Assembly (NCBI GenBank): GCA_018466975.1
Contig: CM031562.1
Coordinates: forward strand, 3,968,001 to 4,032,000
Direction: 5' to 3'
Source: Sparassis latifolia
Lineage: Eukaryota > Basidiomycota > Agaricomycetes > Polyporales > Sparassidaceae
Length of the DNA stretch: 64,000 nt
The position numbers were made by a program, and so were the translations under genes. Shown here piece by piece: positions 20,838-31,939 of this stretch (the first letter of the stretch is position 1; the number at the start of each line of letters is the position of its first letter). The notes under the pieces are model-generated. The model did no database searches and had not been told where the DNA came from. It saw only the letters and a program-made list of their open reading frames with translations.

Positions 20838-22160
20838 ATGACAACCCCCAGAGAAGGCAACGAGCAAAATCTGTCGCAGTGGGTTCCAGGTGAACTTCAT
20901 GAAGGAGAATACTTCTGGAGAGACCACCAGAGATGGCTAGAACAGTGTGGTTATATGCTCCGACCACGATATAATCCAGACTGGGTACCTTCATGGGAAG
21001 GGACCGATACGCCGTATTGGAGTTGTGAGGATGGAAATATGCTTATGGTACGTTTGCATGGTCGTATGGTTCGAACCGATGTTGAAACAGTTATTCAGTT
21101 CGATCAAACTCTAGATGCAACTCGGATATCTGACGGTGCTATGGTCCTACTGAAGAGAATTTCATCTTCGATTCATCCTTATGAGATAGAGATCGGACAG
21201 TTTTTCTCGTCGGAGCCGTTGGCCTCCAATGCGCGAAACCACTGTGTCCCTATCTATGACGTTTTGCGTCTTCCTGATGATGAAGACATCGCCCTGCTAG
21301 TAATGCCCTTATTGCGCAGATACAACGACCCTCGCATTCAGACTATTGGTGAGGCGGTTGACTTTTTTAGGCAAATATTCGAGGTGTGTTCGTATTGGCC
21401 ACGGGAAGTACATTCCTGAAATCTTTGTCTTTGTTCCACAGGGCTTGCAGTTCATGCATGAAAACCATGTCGCCCATCGGTTTGTGCCTCCGCTCCCTTT
21501 CAACCACGGTACCTGAAATTAGTTCCAGAGACTGCATGAACCTCAACATTATGATGGATCCAAAACCATTGTATCCGAATATGTTCCATCCTCTTATCCA
21601 CTTCTCCACCCGCGACTACATAGGGACAGCGAAACACTACACTCGCACTGGATGTCCCACGAAGTATTACTTGATTGATTTTGGTCTATCTCGTCGATTC
21701 AACCCCGATGGTGGCCCTCCTCGAGAATACCCGATCTTCGGAGGCGACAAAACTGTCCCCGAATTTCGCAAGTCAGATGAGCCGTGTGACCCTTTTCCTA
21801 CGGATATCTATTACCTTGGGAATCTGATCAGGGAAGACTTTCTCCAAGTGCGTCCACTCGAATCCTATATTCTAATACTTCAGCGTTCGAACTTACATTC
21901 CCCAGCCGTTCCACGGTGTGGAGTTTATGCTCCCGCTTGTCAGTGACATGGTCCAAGACGAACCAGAGAGTCGTCCCACAATTCACCAAGTTGTGTCCCG
22001 TTTCGAAGACATTCAGAATAGCTTGGGCTATTGGCGGCTTCGGTCGAGGCTAGTGGGAGTGAATGAGCCTCTCATAGTGCGCATCTTTTCTGGCGTCAGA
22101 CAATTCTTTCGAACGGTTGGTTACATTCTTACCTGGCGCTCTCCTATCCCCTCGCCGTGA
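20838..22160 (+). CDS. Kinase-like protein, copy 4 (intact)
   Basis: Exons 20838-21047, 21099-21383, 21442-21479, 21529-21847 and 21906-22160 give 368 residues. It carries YFWRDHQRWLEQCGYMLRP, the MVLLK lysine, LLVMPLLRRY, HR-DCMNLNIMMDPKP, YYLIDFGLSRRF and GGDKTVPEF, then a Trp-rich hydrophobic tail (TVGYILTWRS). Intron 1 (51 bp) is a multiple of three and has no stop, so retaining it would add 17 residues. It is the functional sister of the pseudogene at 12308. As in the other copies, the kinase Lys, Asp, Asn and DFG are kept while the glycine-rich loop is missing. It diverges from the gene at 19384-20341. Confidence 0.85.
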
Positions 22161-23619
22161 TTGTTATCTTGTTCTTGCTTTCTTCTTGCTCTGTTAGATC
22201 CTCGTCTCTTCTACGTACCTGCTTGCCGCATTTCTACCTGATATCCCCCGTGCTTCTGTCTCAGTATAAGTTTCGTCGTAGGACCTGGTGTTCTCATGCA
22301 TACCTATCTCCTGTATATATCGCTCTTGGTACCAATTTTGTAAGTAAAATGAATCCGATCCCACAACCAGCTGTACATTAGTATTGCCGAACGAGCGTAT
22401 ATGGACTCATGAATAATTGCGGCCTTACATCGAGGGCAGCCGACAAGAACTCCTAGCTCTTGTAGTAAGTATTAGGTATTAGTGTGCCTTCCTGGCTGCT
22501 TTGACTGCCGGGTGAATAAAACACTGCCATTAATTGATCATCTGCTCTTGCAATCGGCTCCGCCAAGTGCTACGCACGGATATGCCAACGTGTACGGGCC
22601 CTGTCAGTAGTTCACCCAAAGGCCTACTGAGTGAACATGTGGCGAACTCCATGCGAGTCGCCGGGTAAGGTAGGATATGGAAATACACGAAACACGAGAC
22701 GCCACCTACAGACGCCGGAAAGAAAGGCACACGCATTATTCCCATGGATCGGTAGGCAGTAGATTCCTCCGGACAACGAATGGGTTGTGATGCTCGTCTA
22801 CCAATCATATCAGATAATATCAAGACTTCAAATGGGCGAAGGTAGCTCCGACAACCCAAAAAGTTTTGACTTGATCGGTCACACCGTTGAGCGACGTATC
22901 GAGGGATGCATACTTACCTTCAGCTGAGGACAGTCTCTGCGAGAACAATTGAAGTCCCACATCACGACAACGCAAGGGAGACTTGCCCGTGGAACAGATC
23001 TGCCAGAGTCATTCGACAGATGGTAGGAAGTGCTACTGACACTACAGCTCGCGGATCAAGGGCATTGTCGCCTACCGACCTCAAGGTAGTTATGCTTGAG
23101 CCTTCAGGACAAGATAAGGGGACATAAATGGATCCGAACATCGCAAAGCTTGACTCCGATCAGCAGTCAGTGACGTGGTCGTCATGTAGGTCCAAGTTCT
23201 CACCAATTGTCTGGTATAACAAAGAGGTTAAAACAAAGGAGATTGGACCGATACCCTTATCTTGTACTGATTTAGCATTATTTGAGCGGCGCTGGTCCCA
23301 GGCTGATCCCATCGGGGCTCGTTCCGAAATCGCCAGAATAAAGAATCGTTATAGGGGAAGATACACAAGGAAGTCGCATGACGTTCGGGAATATGGCAAT
23401 TCAATGGAAGTCGGCCATATTGTTGTGGCTCCATGAAGTAGATCCGTGTGATCAGGGCAGACTCATGGGCTGTGGGGTCAGCCAAAACCTTCGCAATGCG
23501 CAGCAACTGCGTCTCGCGTTCACTAAAGTCTGCCACTCTCGGTCATCTCCCATGGCAGAGCAAACCAATCCCAAACACGAGCCACGTACTGAGAACATGT
23601 TGCTGTAAACGACAACGAC
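22161..23619. other. Intergenic between two converging kinase-like copies
   Basis: About 1.46 kb. The first 200 bp resemble the 3' flank of copy 2. Short ORFs (22530-22859, 23228-23536) show no recognised protein character. Confidence 0.45.
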
Positions 23620-24650
23620 GGCTTCCGCAATGAGCATAAGATTAAAGCGGTTAAAGAAAGTCTCGTTCATTCCCGCTAGTCTTGATGAAGCTATCAGTAA
23701 CTCAAAGAGCTCTGCATTTATGTGACACGGGACACGACCTCGTCAATAGTGAGACGATGATCTGGTTTCGTCTTGAACCATAGCCTTGACGAGGGGAGCA
23801 TAAATTCCACGCCATGATACCGGTGTAGAGTAAGCATTTTAGTGGCAAGGACAATGGACTGACTTCAAATTCTTCATTTTCTCCAGATAATGGATACCAG
23901 TAGGGAACGGGTGACAAAGTTGGTCGGACTTCTCATACTCAGGAACTGTTTTTCATCCTCCAAATATCAGGTGTTCGTTAAACACTAGCAGGCCCTTGTC
24001 AAGGTTAAAGTGACGAGATATACCGACGTCAATCAAGCAGTACTTCGGAGGACAGCGGGTGCGAGCGTAATGTTTTGCTTTCCTGTAGCAGTCTCGGGTA
24101 AGAAACTGAAATTTGAGAAGGGAAAATTTCTACGTACAGCGATTTTTGCATCTATCGTGTTATTAAGGTCTATACAATCTATGCAAAGCATTTTCAGTAC
24201 CACTCTGATAATCCACCTGAAAAACGCACAGATGAGCGATATGGTCTTCGTGATGTACTCAGACAAACTGCTCCGGCCGTAAATGCATATCTACCTTAAA
24301 TACCTGTCGAACAAAAGTCGACCATCATGGTCTGCACGCAAGAATCATTGTATTTTGTAGTTTTCGCAGTAGCGGTATTATTAGTAGAACGGCGTCGTTG
24401 TCATCTGGAACCGAATAAGGTCATAAATGGATACTCGGAGTCAACATGGCTCCATCACACATTCGGGTCGCGTCTAGAATGATCGTACTGATAGCACTTA
24501 CTGCTTTGCCATTACATGAAGTCCAGCACCGTGTATCACCCAGTCGTTCCTGTACCGCGAAAGGAATATATAGCTTATTTCTCCAGCCAAAGTGCCTGTT
24601 TCATCAGGAAAAACCTCAGCGGTCATAGCTCTCAGCCACCGATCATATTG
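23620..24650 (-). pseudogene. Kinase-like protein, copy 5 (old relic, reversed)
   Basis: Reading leftwards from about 24650, fragments line up in order with the intact copies but in shifting frames. They are SRYRNDWV (for RPRYNPDWV), ILDATRMCDGAM (LDATRISDGAM), AVLLIIPLLR (ALLVMPLLR), HHEDHIAH, DCIDLNNTIDAK, KHYARTRCPPKYCLIDVG (DFG has become DVG), a stop in IFGG-stop-KTVPEYEKSD, VEFMLPLVKAMVQDE and LTIDEVVSRV. Several stops and frameshifts make it non-functional. It lies on the opposite strand from the other four copies. Its 5' end is close to the 3' end of the Plavaka gene at 24811, so insertion of that element next to it may have helped silence it. Confidence 0.8.
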
Positions 24651-25912
24651 ATCGATATCACAACGGTCTATCCGTACCTGACGGTGCGACGCTCAGAATG
24701 CCACGTAGCTCTGATAGCATGTGCCGGGTATGATGTAGTTCTATGGCTGACATGTATTCTAAGTGGTGGATCCATAGAATACAGATTCTATGTAATCAGT
24801 GCAGCGCAGGCTAGGTACTTCTACAAAACATGTGGACATCTATGAAAGGATTCAGGTAAAAGCTGGTTGCCAGTTCATAAACATTGTCAGTATTCCAAGC
24901 CTCGTCGATGTTTGCGCCACATTTTGGCACGAGATGACACGGCCGAACCAGGTCGTCAACGTGCACGACCTCCGCGTTGCGACGATGATTGCGAGTGGAG
25001 CGACTGACCTGATACAAGTTCGTCGTGTGATCTGGCTGGGGTCGGAAATCTGTAAACCATTCCACATAAGCGAGAGGGCGCGCATAGTGTCCAAATTGAC
25101 GAGGCAAGCGGAATACCACACGAACTTGTCCTACCCGCAAACCTGAATCAAGATGAGCACATTGTCACCATCCAGCGGAAGTAACTCATACCTTGAAAGC
25201 CTCGGCGGCTAAATGCAGCACGATCTGTACACACAAGGGCCATGTCGAAGTGAGCGGGAGAACCTGGCTTACGCCCGGTGGATGAGGGTGGCACCATCGG
25301 GACCGCACGAATTCTCATGCGGTTGTGCTTGTCGCCGACGCGGGGATCAAATGGCATCTGGACAATGATTTGATTATAGACGTCGAAGCGATCTTGTGCA
25401 CCTGGGAGTATGGAGTTCCGTGGGCAATGCCTTTGCAGAAAAACCGTGAGGGCTGGGAGGAACTCGACGGCACCGTGAGCTGTCTGCAGGTGTCCAACGG
25501 ATGTTCGTAGGTGAGGACAAGTCTTGGCAAGTTGGTGCACCGACTCCGTGGGTTCTGTGATGTGGCATTCCACTGGCTCATCATCTTCGGCATCGGAATC
25601 ATAGCCCTCATCAACGTTGATGGGTGGTCGGGCCTGAGCTGTCATAGAAATTGTAGCGGCACGGGTTGTCCAGGTCAGATAGGCGCTGCGTTGATAGACG
25701 GCCTCCTGACGCTGAAGCCAGAGTGCCATTTGTTCTTCGTAGTCTCGACGGTTGCTTGCACGATACGCCTCCTTCGCATAGTCGATATGCAAGCGTTCCG
25801 GGAGCTCCGTGTTGAAGCCGTCAGGAGTCCCATACAAACGAATTGCATTCACGTAGTGCTGGAGAACATGGAGCTTCGAGATGTTGAAATGAGTGCGCAC
25901 CTGGAGGTCAAT

Positions 25913-26248
25913 TGCCCTGTTCAATTATGTCCCTCCCTACTTTCCCTACTCTCGGCTTGGCACTCGTCGTGATCTTCGGCATTATGTAAAAGATGTGCCA
26001 AAAATATCTCGACACTTTGCATGCAAGATCATGCATGCATTCTTCATAGGAAAGGTTCCAGTGTTCTTCGGGGCATGAGTAGCTTTCAAACCATCCAAAA
26101 TTCAAGCAAAATGAGGGAAGCCCGCATCCACAGAGCAGAGCGCGAGCAACCGCAAACTCCGATCTAGCCGAGATGCGGGTCTAAAATAAGGCACCTGCCG
26201 AGGCGATCAAAGTAGGGAAATTAGGGAGGGACATAATTGAACAGGGCA
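25913..26248. mobile_element. MITE-like element, 336 bp, inside the Plavaka gene
   Basis: Terminal inverted repeats of 38 bp (25913-25950 and 26211-26248) differ at one position and begin TGCCCTGTTCAATTATG. A perfect 3-bp duplication, AAT, flanks the element (25910-25912 and 26249-26251). There is no coding capacity. A 3-bp duplication fits PIF/Harbinger-type non-autonomous elements, though the family's preferred target differs, so the superfamily is open. Confidence 0.85.
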
Positions 26249-26371
26249 AATGAAGATCTCCTTGTAATCGTGGAATGTCTTCAAACATGCATCCAAGCGC
26301 GCAAGAGTTGCAGTCGTGTGAAGGCGGAGCTGTGCGTAATAGATGAAATTGAGGAGCGCCCGACCGACAAT

Positions 26372-26970
26372 AGGGGAAGTCAGAGTGGACGATTCTGTGA
26401 GCGATTCTGGGAACGATTCTGAATCGATTTCGGTGAACTGAATCGTGTGAAAATCCCATCAATTTTGACCACCCCGTTTCGTTGTGGAGGGTTCATGGGA
26501 TTTTGTGCCGATTCCAGCGAGGATTTTGCTGTACTGTACTGTACTGGAAAAAGACATACATAGTTTCTTTAAGGTGTGCCACAGCTGATCTCCCTGGGTG
26601 TTTTTAGTATGAGTATTGAACAAGGAAAGGGCAGAACTCAGAAATTTAAAGTATAGAGAATTGCATGGCAAACGAGATCACAGTCCACATATTATCACTA
26701 GGGCATGCATCTATCATGGATTCTATAAAGGATAACTAATATTGTTTCTAATGATTACATATTTTGTAGTGGCAGATACAGAGGGAGGAGAATCGAGGTG
26801 CAAGAATCGGCGATTCTGAGGTTGAAGCGCCTCCAGAGGCAATTCGACGATTCGACGCGATTCAAGTCCGATTCTGATTTTGAGTAGATTCTGGGATGCA
26901 AAATCGTCGTCAGAATCCGTCTTCGGAGAAACTCTGAATCACCCCAAAATCGCCAACTTTGACTCCCCCT
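26372..26970. mobile_element. Second MITE-like element, 599 bp, with repeated CGATTCTG motifs
   Basis: Imperfect inverted ends (from 26372, AGGGGAAGTCAGAGTGGACG; from 26970 on the other strand, AGGGGGAGTCAAAGTTGGCG) are flanked by AAT at 26369-26371 and 26971-26973. Both subterminal parts, about 26390-26440 and 26800-26950, carry many copies of CGATTCTG and its complement, as if for repeated transposase binding. There is no transposase ORF. The ends are more diverged than those of the 336-bp element, which suggests it is older. Confidence 0.75.
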
Positions 26971-29224
26971 AATGAGAACCTCTGCTGGCACGGCGCCCGC
27001 AAGCAATGTGACAAACACCCTTTGCATCTCCTTATGCTCTGTGCCTGTCCACTGTGTGACAAAGAATATTCCTTTCTTGAAGTGCCTCAGCCCCGGATAT
27101 CCTGTGAGGGCCTTGAATCGTTGGTCAATTTCCTTCTCTCCTACAATGTTGATACACCAACTGACAAGATGATCTTTGAATACACCTTTATGCAGTTGAT
27201 GCAGCAAGTCTAGAGTGAAGCATGAATAAATGTCGCAGTGAGGTAGGTTATGCCAGAATGGCTTGTAGACAGCACGGAGATTCTGCTCTTGGAATGCGGC
27301 AGGTTCGAGTCCGTTCTTCTTCTTTTGGAGTGTCTCATATGTCTTCTCAGGGTCTCGGAATTCCAACGTGTCAAGGAGGTCGCCTCGGGCTTTTGGAGAC
27401 ACTGTACAGCGAGGACAACTGTTCTCACTGCAACACGCAACAAGACATTGCTCCGGGTAGTCAGCAACGTATGAGGCCACGATTGGAAAGACACGCCGGA
27501 TGAAAGAGTCAGCGCATACCATGTCGACACCATTCTTGCCGGCATCCACCAGTGGGGCAAGGAGGAGTGACATACAATGGTGGAAGAGCCGATATCCAGC
27601 AAGGGAACGAGTCTTCTCCGTGAAGCAGGTAAGTTTGATCACCAGGAGGTATCCAATGAGCACCATGGCACGCGCAGATGAATGACGTCGTGTCTCCTTA
27701 GATATGTTGCCAATGCTCAAGTACACCGGCCATGCAGATTGATCTCCTCGAAACTGGGAGAGCTTCGTTTTGTCCGATGACAAGATCACTGGAGCAACCA
27801 CCGCGCCTTCAGGCAGTTTTTCCTGAACAAGGTAAACTTTGAATGCATTGTCACTCGTGCGAAGAACTCTACTGACCTGTGTCTCCCACCACCACTCACC
27901 AGTCCACATCTCATCGTAGATGCATCTTGATCCCTCCTTGTCCGCGAATGCACGTTCTGGCACATAGGCCATGGAGTCACGGAAGAGTGGATTCCCTATG
28001 AGCTCCCTCACGCACTCGACAGGATCCCGAAGCCACAGCTCCACCTCCTCCTTCATGATTTCCCCGTTCTCATCAGTGACGTTGCCATGCACGAGGACCT
28101 TCTTGCATGACCAGGCAGGACCAGTCGGTAGGTCATCGATCTTCTGCAGAAATGAACGAGTATTGTGAAATGACGGCTGGGTACGCTTCTGCATCTGGTG
28201 ACCATTTTAAGCATCGACAGCAACCCAGGGTAATTTGGAGCACTCACGATGAGCAGCGCCAGATATTCATTAATTCTATTCTGACCAAGATTCTTCATCA
28301 ACCATTCAGCCAATTCCCATTCTTCCTGATCCTCGAAAGGTGCGTATTCACTTGTGTTGGCTTCGCGTACTCGCTCACGATGAGTTGCAAACACTGTCTG
28401 GCCATGTGCATGGGCAGTTGCTGCAGCACGGTGCGTGTACTCCTCGTAGAAGTGCCCCAATGGTATGTCATCTTCATCAACTGCGTCTTCAACCCGTGCA
28501 CACTTTGAAGGTGGTTCTGGTGCCAGATCATCACAGGCCTGCGGGGAAGGCTTGCGAACCGGAGGAGGGATGAAGGTGTCAAAAGAAGCAGGTACATTGC
28601 CGATAGCATTCACAGATCCTTTCGCTATGTCAGCTGCCCCCAGCCTGTGCACACTGGGCACCATACTCTCCTCATCCTCGTCCCCTCCCCCCTCCTCCTC
28701 CATGTCCAATACAGAGACACCTGCTCTTTGCATGATTGTTTCTTCCCATTTGCAGCGACACGCAGTGCAGTTGATGATATGTTTTTTCACTCCAGCCAAG
28801 GTCAGTAACTCCTTCAAGCAGAAATTACAGCGGTGAGAACCTGACATTTTTGCGTAGGAAGCTACTGGATGCAAGGCCAGAACAAGAGCAGAGGGCAATG
28901 TACATGGCCTAGAGGATGCTCCGACATGAGCCTCACCCTGTGCCCTATCATCCCCCCTGTTGATACGGCAGGCCGAGCCATGGTGACAAATGCCTCGGAG
29001 TCCGAGTTGCAACGATGTGACTCTGTTGAACCACGTTCAACAGAGCGCGATAAGGTTTGTACTCAACGTATTGTTTACGCGTTCTTTGTATGTTCATTTC
29101 GGATAAGTACTTGCATGAGTTCTCTAATCTCCATTTACTCCTCCATCCTCAGGACCACTCGCAGTCACAGGAAAACGATCCTTCACACCTCTGCCCCATC
29201 TCAAATCCACCATCGACTCTCTAT

Positions 29225-31939
29225 ATGTCTACTCAGACTACTCGTGTAACTTCCGGGCGTCATCGTCATCTGACGGAGAAGGAGAACCAGCGCGGTGAGT
29301 GAAGTACTATGTTCATCCATGATTACCTCTCATTTTTGTTGTAGTGACCGAAAGGGAAGACACCATTCGCCGCAAGGCCGACAAGTTCAAGAAAAGTGAC
29401 AAGGCTGACCATCGTGCTCGCCTATGTCAACAGGAGGCGGACGGCGAAGAGGTCGACGAAGATGAGTTGATTGCGAGTGATATTGACAACACCGAAGACA
29501 ATATGGTAATTAATTCATTGCGTCCAGCCGGTTTACCACCTGATTTTGCTTTTGAGTTCACCGAAAGGACTGTGACTACTAAGCTGTCAGCAAAGAAGTC
29601 CCTGGCCTACCACTCTGAGAAAGTCCCTCTTGCTCCAGTCAACAACAAGGGACCCAAGTGTGGTGGTATGTTTTGCATGTCAGCTAATTGGACGTTACTA
29701 ATGATTGCATTTATTTACCCAAAGATGTTCCCATGCTTGTGTCCTCAAGTGATGAGGACGATGATGTTGCGCCCGTAGTTCCCCGCCGCATCTTGCCGAG
29801 GAAGAAGGTAATGCGTGCACTCATTGATGATACTGAGAATGCTACCACCACCACTCCTGTCGCCATGTGCATGGCCAAGAAGCATCCTCGCGATGATGAG
29901 GATGAAGACAACGACAACGACAATGGTCTTTTGAGCCCCAAATATCAGAAGTCAACTGATGGCCTGAAGCGCCCGAGGGCCAAGGATTTTGACGATTTTA
30001 CGCAGGAGGTTCTTGCGATCGCCATTTCTGTTTTTCAGTGCAAGGTCAGTAGCAAGGGTCCATTCCCGGACACCAGCACCTTTGAGACCGAGATGGCACA
30101 GCAAGCCTGGCAGGAGGCTTGCACGAAGATGGGCCTCAATGTTGCACTGACTCCAATGCTGCTGAAAATGGTACGAGCAATTTTTTCCTTGAACATGGGC
30201 TCATCGCATGGTCGCAGATTACCAAGCGCACCTCCCATGTCCGCGGTGAGTTGAAGACCAAGGTCCACGGCGTCATACAGTCCTTCTTTGGATTTCGCAG
30301 TGGCGAGAACAAGAAGACTATTGCTCGCAACCATCAGCATGCTGAGGATCTTAAGGACGGATACACTTTTGTGTATGCAGTGAGTATTCTACTATTTTAT
30401 TCTGTCTGCACTGCTCTCAATGTACTCTCCAGGATATGAACAAGAAGACGGGGCTATACAAGACTGAAATTATTCAGATGGTTATCAATGATATGTGGTT
30501 CGCGAACAAGCAGGACGAGGGTATCCGCTACCATGAATACTTCAACCCGATTTCTGACGTAACCATTGCACTGGTCCTTGCAGCGGTACGTCTTAATGCT
30601 TCTCGTTGTATCATTGCTTATGTTATCATGTTCTAGATCTGTTAGGGCTGGTGGTTTCCCAATCAGGAAACATATATTAGTCAGCACATAGGTATGTCAG
30701 AGAACATACTGGAATCTCCTAGAATTACTGTGTAGTATAAATATATGGCCCCAACTGCATGAGCCCCTCATGCGCTTGTGACCCATGGCCTAACAGCCGA
30801 GTGAGTAGTAGTGATCAACCTCACAATACAAGCGCATACCTACTATTCACGCCATGGGGATAGTTTGTATATGGCCCGATCTGGTAACAGAGTGTACCGC
30901 GAAGGTCGCTGAGGCCATAGGCGCGTGGGAGACTGTACCGTGATACGGGTAGGACCCCGCGAGCAGGTCAAGTCGAAAGTCTTCGCAACTAGGCAGGGTC
31001 GCCACTGCCGGAGTTGGTGAAGCATGGCGGCAGGGTATACTGGCATTTGGCATATGTGCAGAGAACCCTTGGAGCCAGGTGCAACTGAAGACAGTGTGCA
31101 AATGGCGAGCCGAACGTTACGCGTGTGTCGCGGACGAGGGACAGAGTTCCCGAATTGGAAGGATCCGTGAGAATACTGGAGCATCGGCTCTGTTGTCGTG
31201 GTCGAAGGATCTGGCGAGATGGTAGCATTGGCTCTCTTGTCACGAGCATAGGGCTCCCACAACATTTGGGGTATTCAGGGTCAAAAGGAAAAATATATTG
31301 GATGGCATAGGAGATGCCAGGATTGAGGGGGAGCACAGTAAGGTGTTTCCAGATTGAGGGGGAGTGTTAGGGCTGGTGGTTTCCCAATCAGGAAACATAT
31401 ATTAGTCAGCACATAGGTATGTCGGAGAACATACTGGAATCTCCTAGAATTACTATGTAGTATAAATATATGGCCCCAACCGCATGAGCCCCTCATGCGC
31501 TTGTGACCCATGGCCTAACAGCCGAGTGAGTAGTAGTGATCAACCTCACAATAAGATCGAGTGCGGCATCGATGAGTGGGCCACAGGCATCAAGGAAGAC
31601 ATCGCATTCTCTGCTGCCAGCTACAAGGAGGTCTACGAAGCTCACCTTCATTGTCTTGAGGATTTCGAGAAGCATACAGTCAAGTATGGCATCGTTCGCA
31701 AGCTGCGCGAGACGCTGCACAGCAATGCTCGGTATGCTCAGTGCGCCCTCATTATCTCATGCTCGTCACCACTAACTTTACCTTACAGCTTCCATTCTGG
31801 AGCTGAGCCTCTTAGCAAGACAATGGTGCCCGCTCTTGGGGTGTCTGCATTTGACGCCGCCATTCGTGAGTGGGAAGACCCGGAGGCGGAAGACGACGAT
31901 GAAGAGGTGCCGGAGGGAGATTTGTCCCCGGGCATCTAG
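29225..31939 (+). CDS. DUF6532-domain protein, divergent companion of the right Plavaka gene
   Basis: Seven exons close to 492 residues: 29225-29294, 29345-29665, 29725-30170, 30218-30379, 30433-30585, 31556-31731 and 31789-31939. The N-terminal half is charged and low complexity, with nuclear-type basic clusters. The C-terminal half carries the DUF6532 pattern: HVRGELKTKVHGVIQSFFGF, YHEYFNPISDVTIALVLAA and IECGIDEWATGIKEDIAF followed by YKEVYEAHL. The fifth intron is 970 bp because an LTR-type element lies in it (30640-31553). The coding frame survives only if splicing runs from 30586 to the acceptor at 31554-31555. DUF6532 is a fungal domain of unknown function. The gene starts 377 bp from the divergent Plavaka ATG. 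Confidence 0.8.
30640..30828. repeat. Left LTR of the miniature element
   Basis: 189 bp, preceded by AGATC, 98% identical to 31365-31553 (three substitutions, no length difference). Confidence 0.9.
31365..31553. repeat. Right LTR of the miniature element
   Basis: 189 bp, followed by AGATC. The final AG of the flanking duplication serves as a splice acceptor for the host gene. Confidence 0.9.

Larger units (their letters stand above)
24811..28847 (-). pseudogene. Plavaka-type transposase, full length, split by two MITE-like insertions
   Basis: From ATG 28847 the N-terminus has a zinc-binding finger (CNFCLKELLTLAGVKKHIINC) and an acidic region. Transposase blocks follow: [111 protein letters not shown] and MALWLQRQEAV. 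The C-terminus (RPLAYVEWFT, RSTRNHRRNAEVV, CHLVPKCG) ends with TAG at 24811-24813. Two insertions, 26372-26970 and 25913-26248, interrupt it. Removing each with one copy of its 3-bp duplication restores ...EVLIVGRALL... and ...EIFIDLQVRT... in frame. I saw no other lesion but did not verify every codon. It diverges from the DUF6532 gene at 29225 across 377 bp. Confidence 0.85.
30640..31553. mobile_element. Miniature LTR retroelement (TRIM/SMART-like), 914 bp
   Basis: Two direct 189-bp terminal repeats flank 536 bp without coding capacity. The repeats begin TGTTAGGGCTGG and differ at only three positions. A 5-bp duplication, AGATC, flanks the whole (30635-30639 and 31554-31558). A purine-rich tract, ATTGAGGGGGAG, immediately precedes the right repeat and acts as polypurine-tract candidate; a second copy of it lies about 30 bp upstream. 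The TGTT start and G-rich tract resemble Copia-type elements. It must have been moved by an autonomous element elsewhere. Confidence 0.88.

Noticed and set aside
27290..27320. A tRNA-like GGTTCGAGTCC box
   Set aside because: It lies inside the Plavaka coding region and no cloverleaf can be built around it.
30640..31553. Coding sequence inside the LTR element
   Set aside because: ORFs in the 536-bp interior are short, unordered and without Gag or Pol motifs.
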